Shown piece after piece: positions 7,767-15,597 of a DNA stretch of 64,000 bases. Within the stretch, counting starts at the first letter, position 1. Each line of letters begins with the position of its first letter. Origin of the DNA: Paraconexibacter antarcticus. GTDB taxonomy: Bacteria; Actinomycetota; Thermoleophilia; Solirubrobacterales; Solirubrobacteraceae. Both the position numbers and the translations under genes were made by a program. The notes beneath the pieces are model-generated. The model worked only from the letters and a program-made list of their open reading frames with translations, did not search any database and was not told the origin of the DNA. The DNA is taken from NCBI RefSeq assembly GCF_024220175.1, contig NZ_CP098502.1, positions 2,542,001 through 2,606,000 on the forward strand. Direction: 5' to 3'.

Positions 7767-9470
7767 CTAGCCGACGGGCGCGGGCTCCGCGGGCGCCTGC
7801 TCGGCCTGCCGGGCGACCTGACGACGGATGTCCTTCATCGGCTCGACCGAGCGGATGCGGGGGACCGTGTCGAAGTTGTTCACCGGCGGGGGCGAGGTCG
7901 TGAACCACTCGAGCGTGTTCGCCTTCCACGGGTCGGGGCCCGCGATGGCGCCCTTCTTCAGGGAGATGAGCACGTTGACGACGGTGACGCCGACGCCGAG
8001 GGCCAGGATGAACGAGCCGACGGTCGAAATGAGGTTGTAGAGCTGCAGGTGCCCGACGTTCGGGTACTCGTAGACGCGGCGCGGCATCCCGTCGAGGCCG
8101 ATCGCGTGCTGGATGAAGAACGTCACGTGGAAGCCGACGAGGATGAGCCAGAAGCTCAGCTTGCCGAGGCCCTCGCCGAGCATGCGGCCCGTGATCTTCG
8201 GGAACCAGTAGTAGATGCCCGCGAAGATCGCGAGGACGGCGCCGCCGACGAGCACGTAGTGCAGGTGGGCGACGACGAAGTACGTGTCCGTCAGCTGCCA
8301 GTCGACCGGGAACACCGCGAGGAAGATGCCCGTGATGCCGCCGATGAGGAACGTGAAGAGGAAGCCGGCGCAGAACAGCAGCGGCGTCGTGAACTCGATC
8401 GTCCCGCGCCAGAGCGTCGCGATCCAGTTGAACATCTTCACGCCCGTCGGGACCGCGATGAGGAACGAGCTCATCATGAAGAAGACGAGCACGATCGTCG
8501 GCGACGGCGTCGCGAACATGTGGTGCGCCCACACGAGCAGGCCGAGGAACGCGATGACGACGGTCGACGCGGCGATCGCCTTGTAGCCGAAGATCGGCTT
8601 GCGGGCGAAGACGGGGAGGATCTCCGAGATCATCCCGAAGCCCGGCAGCACCATGATGTAGACCTCGGGGTGCCCGAAGAACCAGAAGAGGTGCTGCCAC
8701 AGCAGCGGGGAGCCGCCGCTGGACGCGTCGTAGAAGTGGGTGCCGAAGTGGCGGTCGGTGAGCAGCAGCGTCACGGCGCCGGCGATGACCGGGAGCGCGA
8801 GGATGAGCAGCACCGCGTAGGTGAGGATCGACCAGCAGAACAGGGGCAGACGGCCCCAGCCCATGCCGGGCGCGCGCATGTTGACGATCGTCGCGTAGAA
8901 GTTGATCGCGCCGACGAGCGACGAGATGCCGGTGAGGTGGATGAGGAAGATCCACGCGTCCACGCCGCCCGAGGGGAGGTACTGGGAGGAGCTCAGCGGC
9001 GAGTAGCACGTCCAGCCGCACTCCGGCGGGGAGAAGAAGATCGAGCCGTAGAAGACGACGCCACCGGCGGCGAGCATCCAGAACGACAGCGCGTTGAGCT
9101 TCGGGAACGCCATGTCCCGGGCCCCGATCATCAGCGGCACGAAGTAGTTGCCGAAGCCGGCCATGATCGGCACGACGAACAGGAAGATCATCGTCGTCCC
9201 GTGCATCGTGAACAGCTCGTTGTACGTCTGCGGCGTCAGCAGCGTGTTGTCCGCCTGCGCGAGCTGCAGGCGGATCATCAGGGCCTCGACCCCGCCGAGC
9301 AGGAAGAACACGAAGGTGAGGACCAGGTACATGATCCCGATCTTCTTGTGGTCGGTCGTGGTGACCCACGACGTCCAGCCCGTGCTCTCGCGCCTGACCT
9401 CGTGCGCGGTGATCTGGGGGACGGGCGCGAGCGTGCGCTGCGCCGGCATGGTGATGTCTTGAGTAGCCAT
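7767..9470 (-). CDS. ctaD: Cytochrome c oxidase subunit I, A1 type (aa3)
   Basis: A 567-aa catalytic subunit of an aa3-type oxidase. The key helix reads FWFFGHPEVYIMVLPGFG, so the D-channel glutamate (GHPEV) is present and the enzyme is of the A1 subfamily. CuB histidines are in VWAHHMFATPSP and heme ligands in HLHYVLVGGAVLAIFAG. The N-terminal TTDHKKIGIMYLV and FTMHGTTMIFLFVVPIMAG segments are standard. It starts 12 bp after the subunit II stop. Compared with the A2-type subunit at 620-2524, it lacks the extra two N-terminal helices. The two copies are diverged to the subfamily level, so this is not a recent duplication. Confidence 0.97.
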   Translation of the reverse strand: MATQDITMPAQRTLAPVPQITAHEVRRESTGWTSWVTTTDHKKIGIMYLVLTFVFFLLGGVEALMIRLQLAQADNTLLTPQTYNELFTMHGTTMIFLFVVPIMAGFGNYFVPLMIGARDMAFPKLNALSFWMLAAGGVVFYGSIFFSPPECGWTCYSPLSSSQYLPSGGVDAWIFLIHLTGISSLVGAINFYATIVNMRAPGMGWGRLPLFCWSILTYAVLLILALPVIAGAVTLLLTDRHFGTHFYDASSGGSPLLWQHLFWFFGHPEVYIMVLPGFGMISEILPVFARKPIFGYKAIAASTVVIAFLGLLVWAHHMFATPSPTIVLVFFMMSSFLIAVPTGVKMFNWIATLWRGTIEFTTPLLFCAGFLFTFLIGGITGIFLAVFPVDWQLTDTYFVVAHLHYVLVGGAVLAIFAGIYYWFPKITGRMLGEGLGKLSFWLILVGFHVTFFIQHAIGLDGMPRRVYEYPNVGHLQLYNLISTVGSFILALGVGVTVVNVLISLKKGAIAGPDPWKANTLEWFTTSPPPVNNFDTVPRIRSVEPMKDIRRQVARQAEQAPAEPAPVG

Positions 9471-9482
9471 GAAAGGGGGGCC

Positions 9483-10415
9483 TTAGGGCGTCGCGGACTG
9501 GTTGGTGCTGAGCGTCTTCTCGAACGCCTTACGTGCCACGGCGGCGGCCTTGTCGGCGGCCTCCGTGTTCGTCTTCTGGTCGGCGAGGAACTGCTCGAAC
9601 TGCGTCGCCGTCACCGCCTTGACCCGCGCGATCATGTTCGCGTGGTTGCGGCCGCACAGCTCCGCGCACTGCCCGGTGAAGCTCTGGCCCGCGAGCTTGG
9701 CCGGGATCCTGAACCACGTGTGGTTCGTGTAGCCGGGGATGGCGTCGAACTTGCCGCCGAGCTTCGGGATCCACCAGGAGTGGGCGACGTCCTGCGCGCG
9801 GATGTCGAGCGTGATCGCCGTGTCGACGGGGACGACGAGCTCCTCGTACGAGAAGGGGTTGTCGAGCGTCGTGTTCGGCGTCTTGTCCGGGTAGGTGAAG
9901 CGCCACACGTACTGCTGGCCGTTCACGTCGATGTTCAGCGACTTGCCGTTCGGCGGCAGGCGCTTGGTCGTCCCGGCGGTGAGCACCCCGTTCGCGGTCT
10001 GGTACCCGTTCGGCCCCGTGTTCTGGGGGTTGCGGATGCCGGGGAGCGCGGCGAAGGTGAAGCCGGCGAGGACGACGAGGATGACGGCGGCGCCGACGGT
10101 CCAGCCGATCTCCAGGCGCGTGTTGCCGTGGATCTGCGCGGCGACGGCGCCCTTCTTCGCCTTGAACTTCCAGAGGCAGTAGAAGAGCGCGCCCTCGACG
10201 CCGACGAACACGACCACAGCGACCGCGAGGATCAGCTTGTAGAGCGTGTCGATCTTGTCGGCATTGGGGGAGCCGCCGGACTCCGGGGTGAAGAAGGCGG
10301 ACGCCGTGGAGGTCTCCAGAAGACAGAGGACACCGACGGCGACGGCGGCCAGCGCGAGGCGCCGGCGGGATGAGGTGAAGCGATTCGGTCGCAAGGCGGG
10401 CGGGATTCTATTCAC
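9483..10415 (-). CDS. ctaC: Cytochrome c oxidase subunit II (aa3)
   Basis: A 310-aa CuA subunit. The N-terminus has a signal-like hydrophobic segment (LALAAVAVGVLCLLETSTAS), then two membrane helices (about 58-78 and 105-125). The cupredoxin domain follows, with QDVAHSWWIP and the CuA block CAELCGRNHANM. There is no C-terminal cytochrome c domain, in contrast to the subunit II at 2535-3617; the tail is a short charged helix. It starts at a GTG (10413-10415) and is first in the A1-type cluster ctaC-ctaD-ctaB. Electrons presumably arrive through a separate cytochrome bc1/c branch encoded elsewhere. Confidence 0.95.
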   Translation of the reverse strand: MNRIPPALRPNRFTSSRRRLALAAVAVGVLCLLETSTASAFFTPESGGSPNADKIDTLYKLILAVAVVVFVGVEGALFYCLWKFKAKKGAVAAQIHGNTRLEIGWTVGAAVILVVLAGFTFAALPGIRNPQNTGPNGYQTANGVLTAGTTKRLPPNGKSLNIDVNGQQYVWRFTYPDKTPNTTLDNPFSYEELVVPVDTAITLDIRAQDVAHSWWIPKLGGKFDAIPGYTNHTWFRIPAKLAGQSFTGQCAELCGRNHANMIARVKAVTATQFEQFLADQKTNTEAADKAAAVARKAFEKTLSTNQSATP

Positions 10416-10446
10416 GAAGTGGACGTGGGGTCGGAAGGGGGCACGG

Positions 10447-11265
10447 TCAGCGACCCTGAAAAGAGGTCTGTCGCTTCTGCATGAAGGCTGTGACGCCCTC
10501 GACGAAGTCGTCGCTCGCGCCCATCTGCTGCTGGATGCGGGCCTCGAGCTCGAGCTGGCCGTGCAGACCGGACAACATCCAGGCGTCGAGTCCGCGCTTG
10601 GCGCCGGCGTAGGCCAGGGTCGCGCCGGACGCGAGGCGGAGGGTCAGCGCCTCGGCCTCGGCGGCGAGGTCCGAGTCGGGGACGACGCGGTTCACGAGGC
10701 CCCACTGCTCGGCCTTCGCGCCGCCGATCTTCTCGCCGAGCATCGCCATCTCGGTCGCGCGGGCGAACCCGACGCGGCTCGCGACGAAGGCCGAGGCGCC
10801 GCCGTCGGGCACGAGGCCGATGTTGATGAAGGCGAGGAGGAAGTAGGAGCTCTCGGCCGCGATCACGAGGTCGGCGGCGAGCGCGAGCGACAGGCCGACG
10901 CCGACCGCGGGGCCGTTGACCGCCGCGACGACGGGCTTCGGCATCGCGCGGACGGCGGCGATGACCGGGTGGTAGCGGTCGACGAGCGAGCTGTAGAGGT
11001 CCGGGCGGCCGCTCGGCGTCGTCTTCGTGTTGCCCACGGCCTTCAGGTCGGCGCCGGAGCAGAAGGCGCGGCCGGCGCCGGTGAGGCAGACGGCGCGGAC
11101 CTCGGGGTCCGGGCCGACGAGGTCGAGGGCCGTGCGCAGGTCGGCCGACAGCTGGGCGTCCCAGGCGTTCAGGGCGTCGGGGCGCGCGAGCTCGATCTTC
11201 GCGGCGCCTCCGTCCCGCCAGAGGTTCACCGTGTCGTACTCGTGCACGAGTTCGAAGTCGCTCAT
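10447..11265 (-). CDS. Enoyl-CoA hydratase/isomerase family protein
   Basis: A 272-aa crotonase-fold protein. Diagnostic segments are AVCLTGAGRAFCSGADLKAV (oxyanion-hole region), KPVVAAVNGPAVGVGLSLAL (the family reads K-P-x-I-A-A-V-x-G) and the late ATEMAMLGEKIGGAKAEQWG LVNRVV segment. Of the two catalytic glutamates of true hydratases, the second position here falls in LVPDGGASAF, where an Asp takes its place, so it may be an isomerase or another crotonase. I chose MSDFELVHEY (11265) over the longer reading to 11328, which would run into the divergent gene. It lies 31 bp upstream of ctaC on the same strand. Confidence 0.9.
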   Translation of the reverse strand: MSDFELVHEYDTVNLWRDGGAAKIELARPDALNAWDAQLSADLRTALDLVGPDPEVRAVCLTGAGRAFCSGADLKAVGNTKTTPSGRPDLYSSLVDRYHPVIAAVRAMPKPVVAAVNGPAVGVGLSLALAADLVIAAESSYFLLAFINIGLVPDGGASAFVASRVGFARATEMAMLGEKIGGAKAEQWGLVNRVVPDSDLAAEAEALTLRLASGATLAYAGAKRGLDAWMLSGLHGQLELEARIQQQMGASDDFVEGVTAFMQKRQTSFQGR

Positions 11266-11300
11266 GCGCCGGATCCTATGGACGGACGGGCACCGGTGCC

Positions 11301-12077
11301 GTGAGGCGTACCGTGTGCTCCGTGACACGGCCCCGCATCGGCATCTGCACCTCGCTGGAACCCGCGCAGTACGGGGCCTGGCACGAGCCGGCGGCGCTCA
11401 CGCCGCTCGTCTACATCACCGCGGTGCAGCGGGCCGGCGGCCTCGCGCTCCTGCTTCCGCCCGACGCCCACGCCGAGCAGGACCCCGACGAGGTCCTCGA
11501 CCTCCTCGACGGCCTGATCCTCGCCGGCGGCGTCGACATGGACCCGGCGACCTACGGGGCGCAGGCCGGGCCGCACACGCTCGGCGTCGTGCCCGAGCGC
11601 GACCACTTCGAGCTCGCGCTGGCGCGGCGGGCGATGGAGCGCGACCTGCCCCTGCTCGGGATCTGCCGCGGCATGCAGGTCATGAACGTCGCCCGCGGCG
11701 GCACGCTGCTCCAGCACGTCCCGGACGTCGTCGGCCACGACCGGCATCGCCGCAACGTCGGGACCTTCGCGGGCAACGACCACCACGTGCGCCTCCAGGC
11801 GGGCTCGCTGGCCGCCCGGGTCGCGGGGGAGGAGCGTCACCGCACGCTCTCGCACCACCATCAGGCGGTCGACGCCGTCGGCGAGGGGTACGTCGTCACC
11901 GGCTGGTCGACCGACGACGAGCTGCCCGAGACCCTCGAGCTGCCCGAGACCCTCGAGCTGCCCGATCGCCGCTTCGCGCTCGGCGTGCAGTGGCATCCCG
12001 AGGCGGACGAGACCTCACCGGTCGTCGGCGCGCTCGTCGCCGAGGCCGCCGCCGCGCGGAACGCCCGCGCGGCCTGA
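11301..12077 (+). CDS. Class I glutamine amidotransferase-like hydrolase (peptidase C26)
   Basis: A 258-aa protein of the gamma-glutamyl-gamma-aminobutyrate hydrolase (PuuD-like) group. It hydrolyses gamma-glutamyl amide bonds in polyamine or glutamine-conjugate breakdown. The catalytic cysteine is in LLGICRGMQVMN, the histidine and acid in GVQWHPEAD, and LDGLILAGGVDMDPATYG is the family oxyanion segment. The start is either GTG at 11301 or the in-frame GTG at 11322 (VTRPRIGICT), and the latter fits homologues better. An 18-bp in-frame duplication gives LPETLE twice near residue 210. The gene is divergent from the enoyl-CoA hydratase and convergent with the sigma factor, so it is monocistronic. 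Confidence 0.92.
   Translation: MRRTVCSVTRPRIGICTSLEPAQYGAWHEPAALTPLVYITAVQRAGGLALLLPPDAHAEQDPDEVLDLLDGLILAGGVDMDPATYGAQAGPHTLGVVPERDHFELALARRAMERDLPLLGICRGMQVMNVARGGTLLQHVPDVVGHDRHRRNVGTFAGNDHHVRLQAGSLAARVAGEERHRTLSHHHQAVDAVGEGYVVTGWSTDDELPETLELPETLELPDRRFALGVQWHPEADETSPVVGALVAEAAAARNARAA
11919..11965 (+). repeat. In-frame 18-bp tandem repeat
   Basis: The unit GAGCTGCCCGAGACCCTC occurs twice without mismatch (11919-11936 and 11937-11954), followed by a partial third copy to 11965. It adds ELPETL to a surface loop of the C26 hydrolase without breaking the frame. Confidence 0.9.
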
Positions 12078-12078
12078 C

Positions 12079-12093
12079 CCCGCGCGCCGCGGG
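12079..12093. terminator. Short GC hairpin between convergent genes
   Basis: CCCGCG-CGC-CGCGGG lies in the 21-bp gap between the amidotransferase-like gene and the sigma factor gene, which end towards each other. The stem is only 6 bp, so its function as a terminator is uncertain. Confidence 0.4.
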
Positions 12094-12098
12094 AGCTC

Positions 12099-12689
12099 TC
12101 AGGCGGCCGCGCGCAGGTGCGCCATGCCCTGGCGCGCGCGGCAGACGAGCGCCTTGCTCGCGCCGACCGAGACGCCGAGCGCCCGGCCGAGCTCCTCGTG
12201 CGAGCGGCCCTCGAGCTCGAGCATGACGACCGCGGCGCGCTGACGCTCGGGGAGGGCGCCGAGGCCGCGCACGACGACGCCGAGCCGCTCGCGGCGGTCG
12301 AGCGCCTCGAGCGGGTCGCCGGCGCCGTCGGGCAGCACGGCCTCGAGGGCGTCGAGGTCGGTCGTCGGGCGGGCGGCGCGGGCGCGCAGCCGGTCCACGC
12401 AGGCGTTGCGGACGATCGTGTGTAGCCAGGGCTTCAGCGCGATCTCGCGGTCGGCGCGGGTGCGCAGGAAGCCGAGCGCGCGCACGAACGCGTCCTGCAC
12501 GCACTCCTCGGCGTCGTGGTGGGCGCCGCCGAGGACCTGGCGCGCGTAGCCGGTGAGCGGCGCCTCGTACCGGCGGACGATGAGGGCGAAGGCGCCGTCG
12601 TCCCCGGCGCGGACGCGGTCGACGAGCGCGGCGTCGGCGGCGTTCACGCGGGTGGCGGTGGGGTGGATGAGGACGGTGGCGGGCGACAT
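12099..12689 (-). CDS. ECF-type RNA polymerase sigma factor
   Basis: A 196-aa sigma-70 family protein of the extracytoplasmic function type. Region 2 reads DAALVDRVRAGDDGAFALIV followed by RRYEAPLTGYARQVLG, with DAEECVQDAFVRALGFL as region 2.3/2.4. Region 4 is LGALPERQRAAVVMLELEGR followed by the HTH SHEELGRALGVSVGASKALV. I chose the ATG at 12689 because CCAGGAGCACC precedes it; the upstream 57 codons of the open frame have no homologous features. No anti-sigma factor gene is adjacent. It is divergent from an FHA protein gene across a 174-bp gap, suggesting the two form a signalling unit with the kinase at 13581-15560. Confidence 0.9.
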   Translation of the reverse strand: MSPATVLIHPTATRVNAADAALVDRVRAGDDGAFALIVRRYEAPLTGYARQVLGGAHHDAEECVQDAFVRALGFLRTRADREIALKPWLHTIVRNACVDRLRARAARPTTDLDALEAVLPDGAGDPLEALDRRERLGVVVRGLGALPERQRAAVVMLELEGRSHEELGRALGVSVGASKALVCRARQGMAHLRAAA

Positions 12690-12863
12690 GGCGTGGTGCT
12701 CCTGGACGGGACGGGGTGTCCGTCGAGGATCGGGCCGCGCGGGCGCCGCGCCCAGCCGCCCGAGGGTGTGGCGTGGCCACCCGAGGTGTCGCGTCTCCAC
12801 ACCCAGGGTGGGTTGACGGCTGCGGCGGCCGCGCGCCGGACCGTGTGGCATCGTGTGCACGCG

Positions 12864-13574
12864 ATGGACGAGAGGCGCTCACCGCTGGCCGCGCACGCCG
12901 CATCCCCGGCCGAGCTGCGCGACCGGATCGAGGCCGAGCGCCGCGGCCGGCCGTTCCTCGTGCTCCGGGACCACTCGGACCCCGCCCGCCCCCAGCGGAT
13001 CGTCGACCTCGAGCCGCACGCGACCCGTCTGAGCATCGGCCGCGCCGCGCAGAACGACATCGACCTGCCGTGGGACACCGAGGTCAGCCGGCTCCACGCC
13101 GAGCTCGAGCAGATCGGCGGCGAGTGGACGGTGAGCGACGACGGGCTCTCCCGCAACGGCACGTTCGTCAACGGCGCGCGGATCAGCGGCCGCCACCGCC
13201 TGCGGGACGGGGACGTCGTGCGCGTCGGCCGCACGCAGCTCGCCTTCAAGCGCCCCGAACGCGAGGACTCGATGCCGACGCAGGTCGCGGGCGGGGCCGG
13301 CGGGCGTGCCCCCGTCGCGGCGGGGGACGTGCCGCCGCTGCAGCGCCAGGTGCTCGTCGCCCTCGCGCGCCCCTACAAGCACGACGAGTTCGCCGTTCCG
13401 GCGACGAACCAGCAGATCGCCGACGAGCTGCATCTCTCCGTCGACGCGGTGAAGGCCCACCTGCGCACGCTCTTCGCCCGCTTCGGCATCGAGCACCTGC
13501 CGCAGAACCAGAAGCGCTCGCGCCTCGTCGCCGAGGCGCTGCAGGCCGGGCTCGTCAGCGTCCGCGACCTCTGA
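12864..13574 (+). CDS. FHA-domain protein with C-terminal winged-helix region
   Basis: A 236-aa predicted signalling adaptor. The FHA phosphothreonine-binding domain covers roughly residues 50-130, with the conserved LSIGRAAQNDI (GR), EVSRLHAEL (SRxH) and LSRNGTFVNG (NG) elements. A short linker leads to a C-terminal helical domain, QQIADELHLSVDAVKAHLRT, which looks like a helix-turn-helix. The architecture suggests DNA binding coupled to recognition of a phosphorylated partner. The start is at MDERRSPLAA (12864). It is divergent from the ECF sigma gene and convergent with a membrane Ser/Thr kinase gene, the natural source of the phosphothreonine signal. The target is unknown. Confidence 0.88.
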   Translation: MDERRSPLAAHAASPAELRDRIEAERRGRPFLVLRDHSDPARPQRIVDLEPHATRLSIGRAAQNDIDLPWDTEVSRLHAELEQIGGEWTVSDDGLSRNGTFVNGARISGRHRLRDGDVVRVGRTQLAFKRPEREDSMPTQVAGGAGGRAPVAAGDVPPLQRQVLVALARPYKHDEFAVPATNQQIADELHLSVDAVKAHLRTLFARFGIEHLPQNQKRSRLVAEALQAGLVSVRDL

Positions 13575-13580
13575 GGTGGC

Positions 13581-15560
13581 TCAGCCGGCCAGGTGGGCGA
13601 CGCGGCCCGAGGCCGGGTCGGTCACCCAGACGTCCGACCCGCGCGCCGCGATCGCGAACGGGTTCGTCAGGCCGGTGTCGACCGTGCCGATGACGGCCGG
13701 CCGCGCGCCGCCGATGTCGATCTCGGTGACGCTGCCGTCGAGGCGGTTGCTCACCCAGAGCCGCCCGCCGCCGATGTCGATGCCGGTCGGCGTGTCGCCG
13801 GTGCGGACCTGCCCGTTCTTGCGCGCGCGGGCCGGGTCGATCCGCTGCACGTACCTGCCGGAGCTGACGCAGACCCACACCGAGCCGCCGCCGACGACGA
13901 TGCCCTTCGGCGCGCTCCCGACCGGGATGGTCCGGTGCGCGAGCGTGTCCGGGTCGACCCGGGTGACCGCGCGCCCCTGGCGGTTCACGACCCAGACGTA
14001 GCCCGCGCCAACGGCCATGTCCTGGATCCCGCGCGGCATGAAGGCCTGCTTCTCGATCGCGCCCGTGCGGGGGTTCACGCGCACGAGGAGGCTCGTCCCG
14101 CGCAGGCCCACCCACACGCCGCCCTCGCCCGCCTGCACCGCGACCGGCAGCCCGGCGGGCAGGGTGAAGGCCCGCCCGGCCGGGCGGCCGGTCCGGAGGT
14201 CGAGGCGGCGCAGCGAGTGCGTCTTGCCCTTCGCGACCCACAGCGTCCCGTAGCCCGTCGCGAGCGCCTGGACGCCGAGCCCGACGTCGACCTGCGTCGT
14301 CGCCGTCGGCGTCGCGGTGGCGATCCGCGTGAGCGTCGGGTCCTGCGAGCTCGACACCCACACGACGTCCTTCGTGACGACGACGTCGTTCGGGCTGTGC
14401 CCCGCGGGGACGCTGCCGGCCAGGCGCGCGGGCGGCGGCGCGGCCGGAGGGAGCTTCGCCGTCGACCGGGTGCTCGTCGCCCCGGCGGGCGCGCCGTCCC
14501 CGCCGCCGAGCGCGAGCGCGAGGATCCCGGCGACGACGGCGAGGCTCAGGCCGACGACGGCGAGGAAGGCGGTCTGCGGGCGCGTGCGGTGCGCCTTGCG
14601 CTCGCCGCGGCCCGCGGCCGCGTCGGTGACGGCCGTGCCGCCCGGGGAGGCGACGGTCTCCTCGTCCACCGGCGGGTCGCCGCCGCCGGGCGCCGCGGCG
14701 CCGGTGGCGACCGTGCGCTCGGGGCCTTCGGCGTGGTCGAGGCCGACGGCGGCCAGGGCCGCGCGGCCGAGGTCGCCGGCCGAGGGGAAGCGGTCGTCCG
14801 GCTCCTTCGCGAGCGCGCGGGCGACGACGGCTCCGAGCGCCTCGGGGACCTCGGGCCCGAAGGTGGGCGGGGGGTCGTAGAGGTGGGCCCACAGCGTCGC
14901 CTCGTCGGTGTCGCGCTGGAACGGGGCCGCGCCCGTGAGCATCTGCGCGAGCAGGCACCCGAGCGCGTACACGTCGCTGCGGGCGTCGACACGGTCGCCG
15001 CGGATCTGCTCGGGGGCGACGTAGCCGAGCGTCCCGACCCAGCCGCCCGCCTGCGTCGCGCCGGTGGCGGAGTGCACGCGCTTGGTGAGCCCGAAGTCGG
15101 TGAGGTAGGCGTGCTCGCCCGCGCCGAGCAGGACGTTCGCGGGCTTCACGTCGCGGTGGACGATGCCCGACGCGTGCGCGGCGTCGAGCGCCGACGCGAC
15201 CTGCGCGGCGATCCGCGCCGCCCGCTCGGGGGCGAGCGGGCCCTCCCGGCGGACGAGCGTACGCACGTCCTCGCCGCCGACGTACCGCATCGCGAGGTAC
15301 AGCCGGCCCTCGTGCTCCCCCGCGTAGAAGACGGGGATGACGTGCGGGTGGTCGATGCCCGCGGCGACGCGCGTCTCGCGGATGAACCGCTCGCGGAACA
15401 GCGGGTCCTCCGCGAGGGCGGGCGCGATGAGCTTCAGCGCCACCGTCCGCTCGAGGTCGAACTGGGTCGCCCGGTAGACGACCCCCATCCCGCCGCGGCC
15501 CGCGACGGCGTCGATCCGGTGCCCGGCGAAGGCGTCGCCCGGTTGCAGCTCGCTGCTCAC
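13581..15560 (-). CDS. Membrane Ser/Thr protein kinase with extracellular beta-propeller
   Basis: A 659-aa eukaryotic-like kinase of the PknD type. The kinase domain runs from about residue 13 to 272, with the glycine loop GRGGMGVVY (21-29), the ATP lysine K43, HRDVKPAN (135-142), DFG (155-157) and an APE motif near 182. An Ala/Pro-rich juxtamembrane region precedes one transmembrane helix at about 331-352. The extracellular part (about 375-659) is a repeat-built sensor with recurring VWVS/VWVG/VWVCV strands, a YVTN/NHL-like propeller. This matches receptor kinases that detect an external ligand. It is convergent with the FHA gene (6-bp gap), a likely substrate reader. Confidence 0.93.
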   Translation of the reverse strand: MSSELQPGDAFAGHRIDAVAGRGGMGVVYRATQFDLERTVALKLIAPALAEDPLFRERFIRETRVAAGIDHPHVIPVFYAGEHEGRLYLAMRYVGGEDVRTLVRREGPLAPERAARIAAQVASALDAAHASGIVHRDVKPANVLLGAGEHAYLTDFGLTKRVHSATGATQAGGWVGTLGYVAPEQIRGDRVDARSDVYALGCLLAQMLTGAAPFQRDTDEATLWAHLYDPPPTFGPEVPEALGAVVARALAKEPDDRFPSAGDLGRAALAAVGLDHAEGPERTVATGAAAPGGGDPPVDEETVASPGGTAVTDAAAGRGERKAHRTRPQTAFLAVVGLSLAVVAGILALALGGGDGAPAGATSTRSTAKLPPAAPPPARLAGSVPAGHSPNDVVVTKDVVWVSSSQDPTLTRIATATPTATTQVDVGLGVQALATGYGTLWVAKGKTHSLRRLDLRTGRPAGRAFTLPAGLPVAVQAGEGGVWVGLRGTSLLVRVNPRTGAIEKQAFMPRGIQDMAVGAGYVWVVNRQGRAVTRVDPDTLAHRTIPVGSAPKGIVVGGGSVWVCVSSGRYVQRIDPARARKNGQVRTGDTPTGIDIGGGRLWVSNRLDGSVTEIDIGGARPAVIGTVDTGLTNPFAIAARGSDVWVTDPASGRVAHLAG

Positions 15561-15597
15561 TGGCGCAGGTTCTACCCGAGCGGCCCGCCAGGACGAA

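Noticed and set aside
8049..10373. 774-codon plus-strand frame opposite the aa3 cluster
   Set aside because: Same artefact; the minus strand carries intact oxidase genes with all catalytic motifs.
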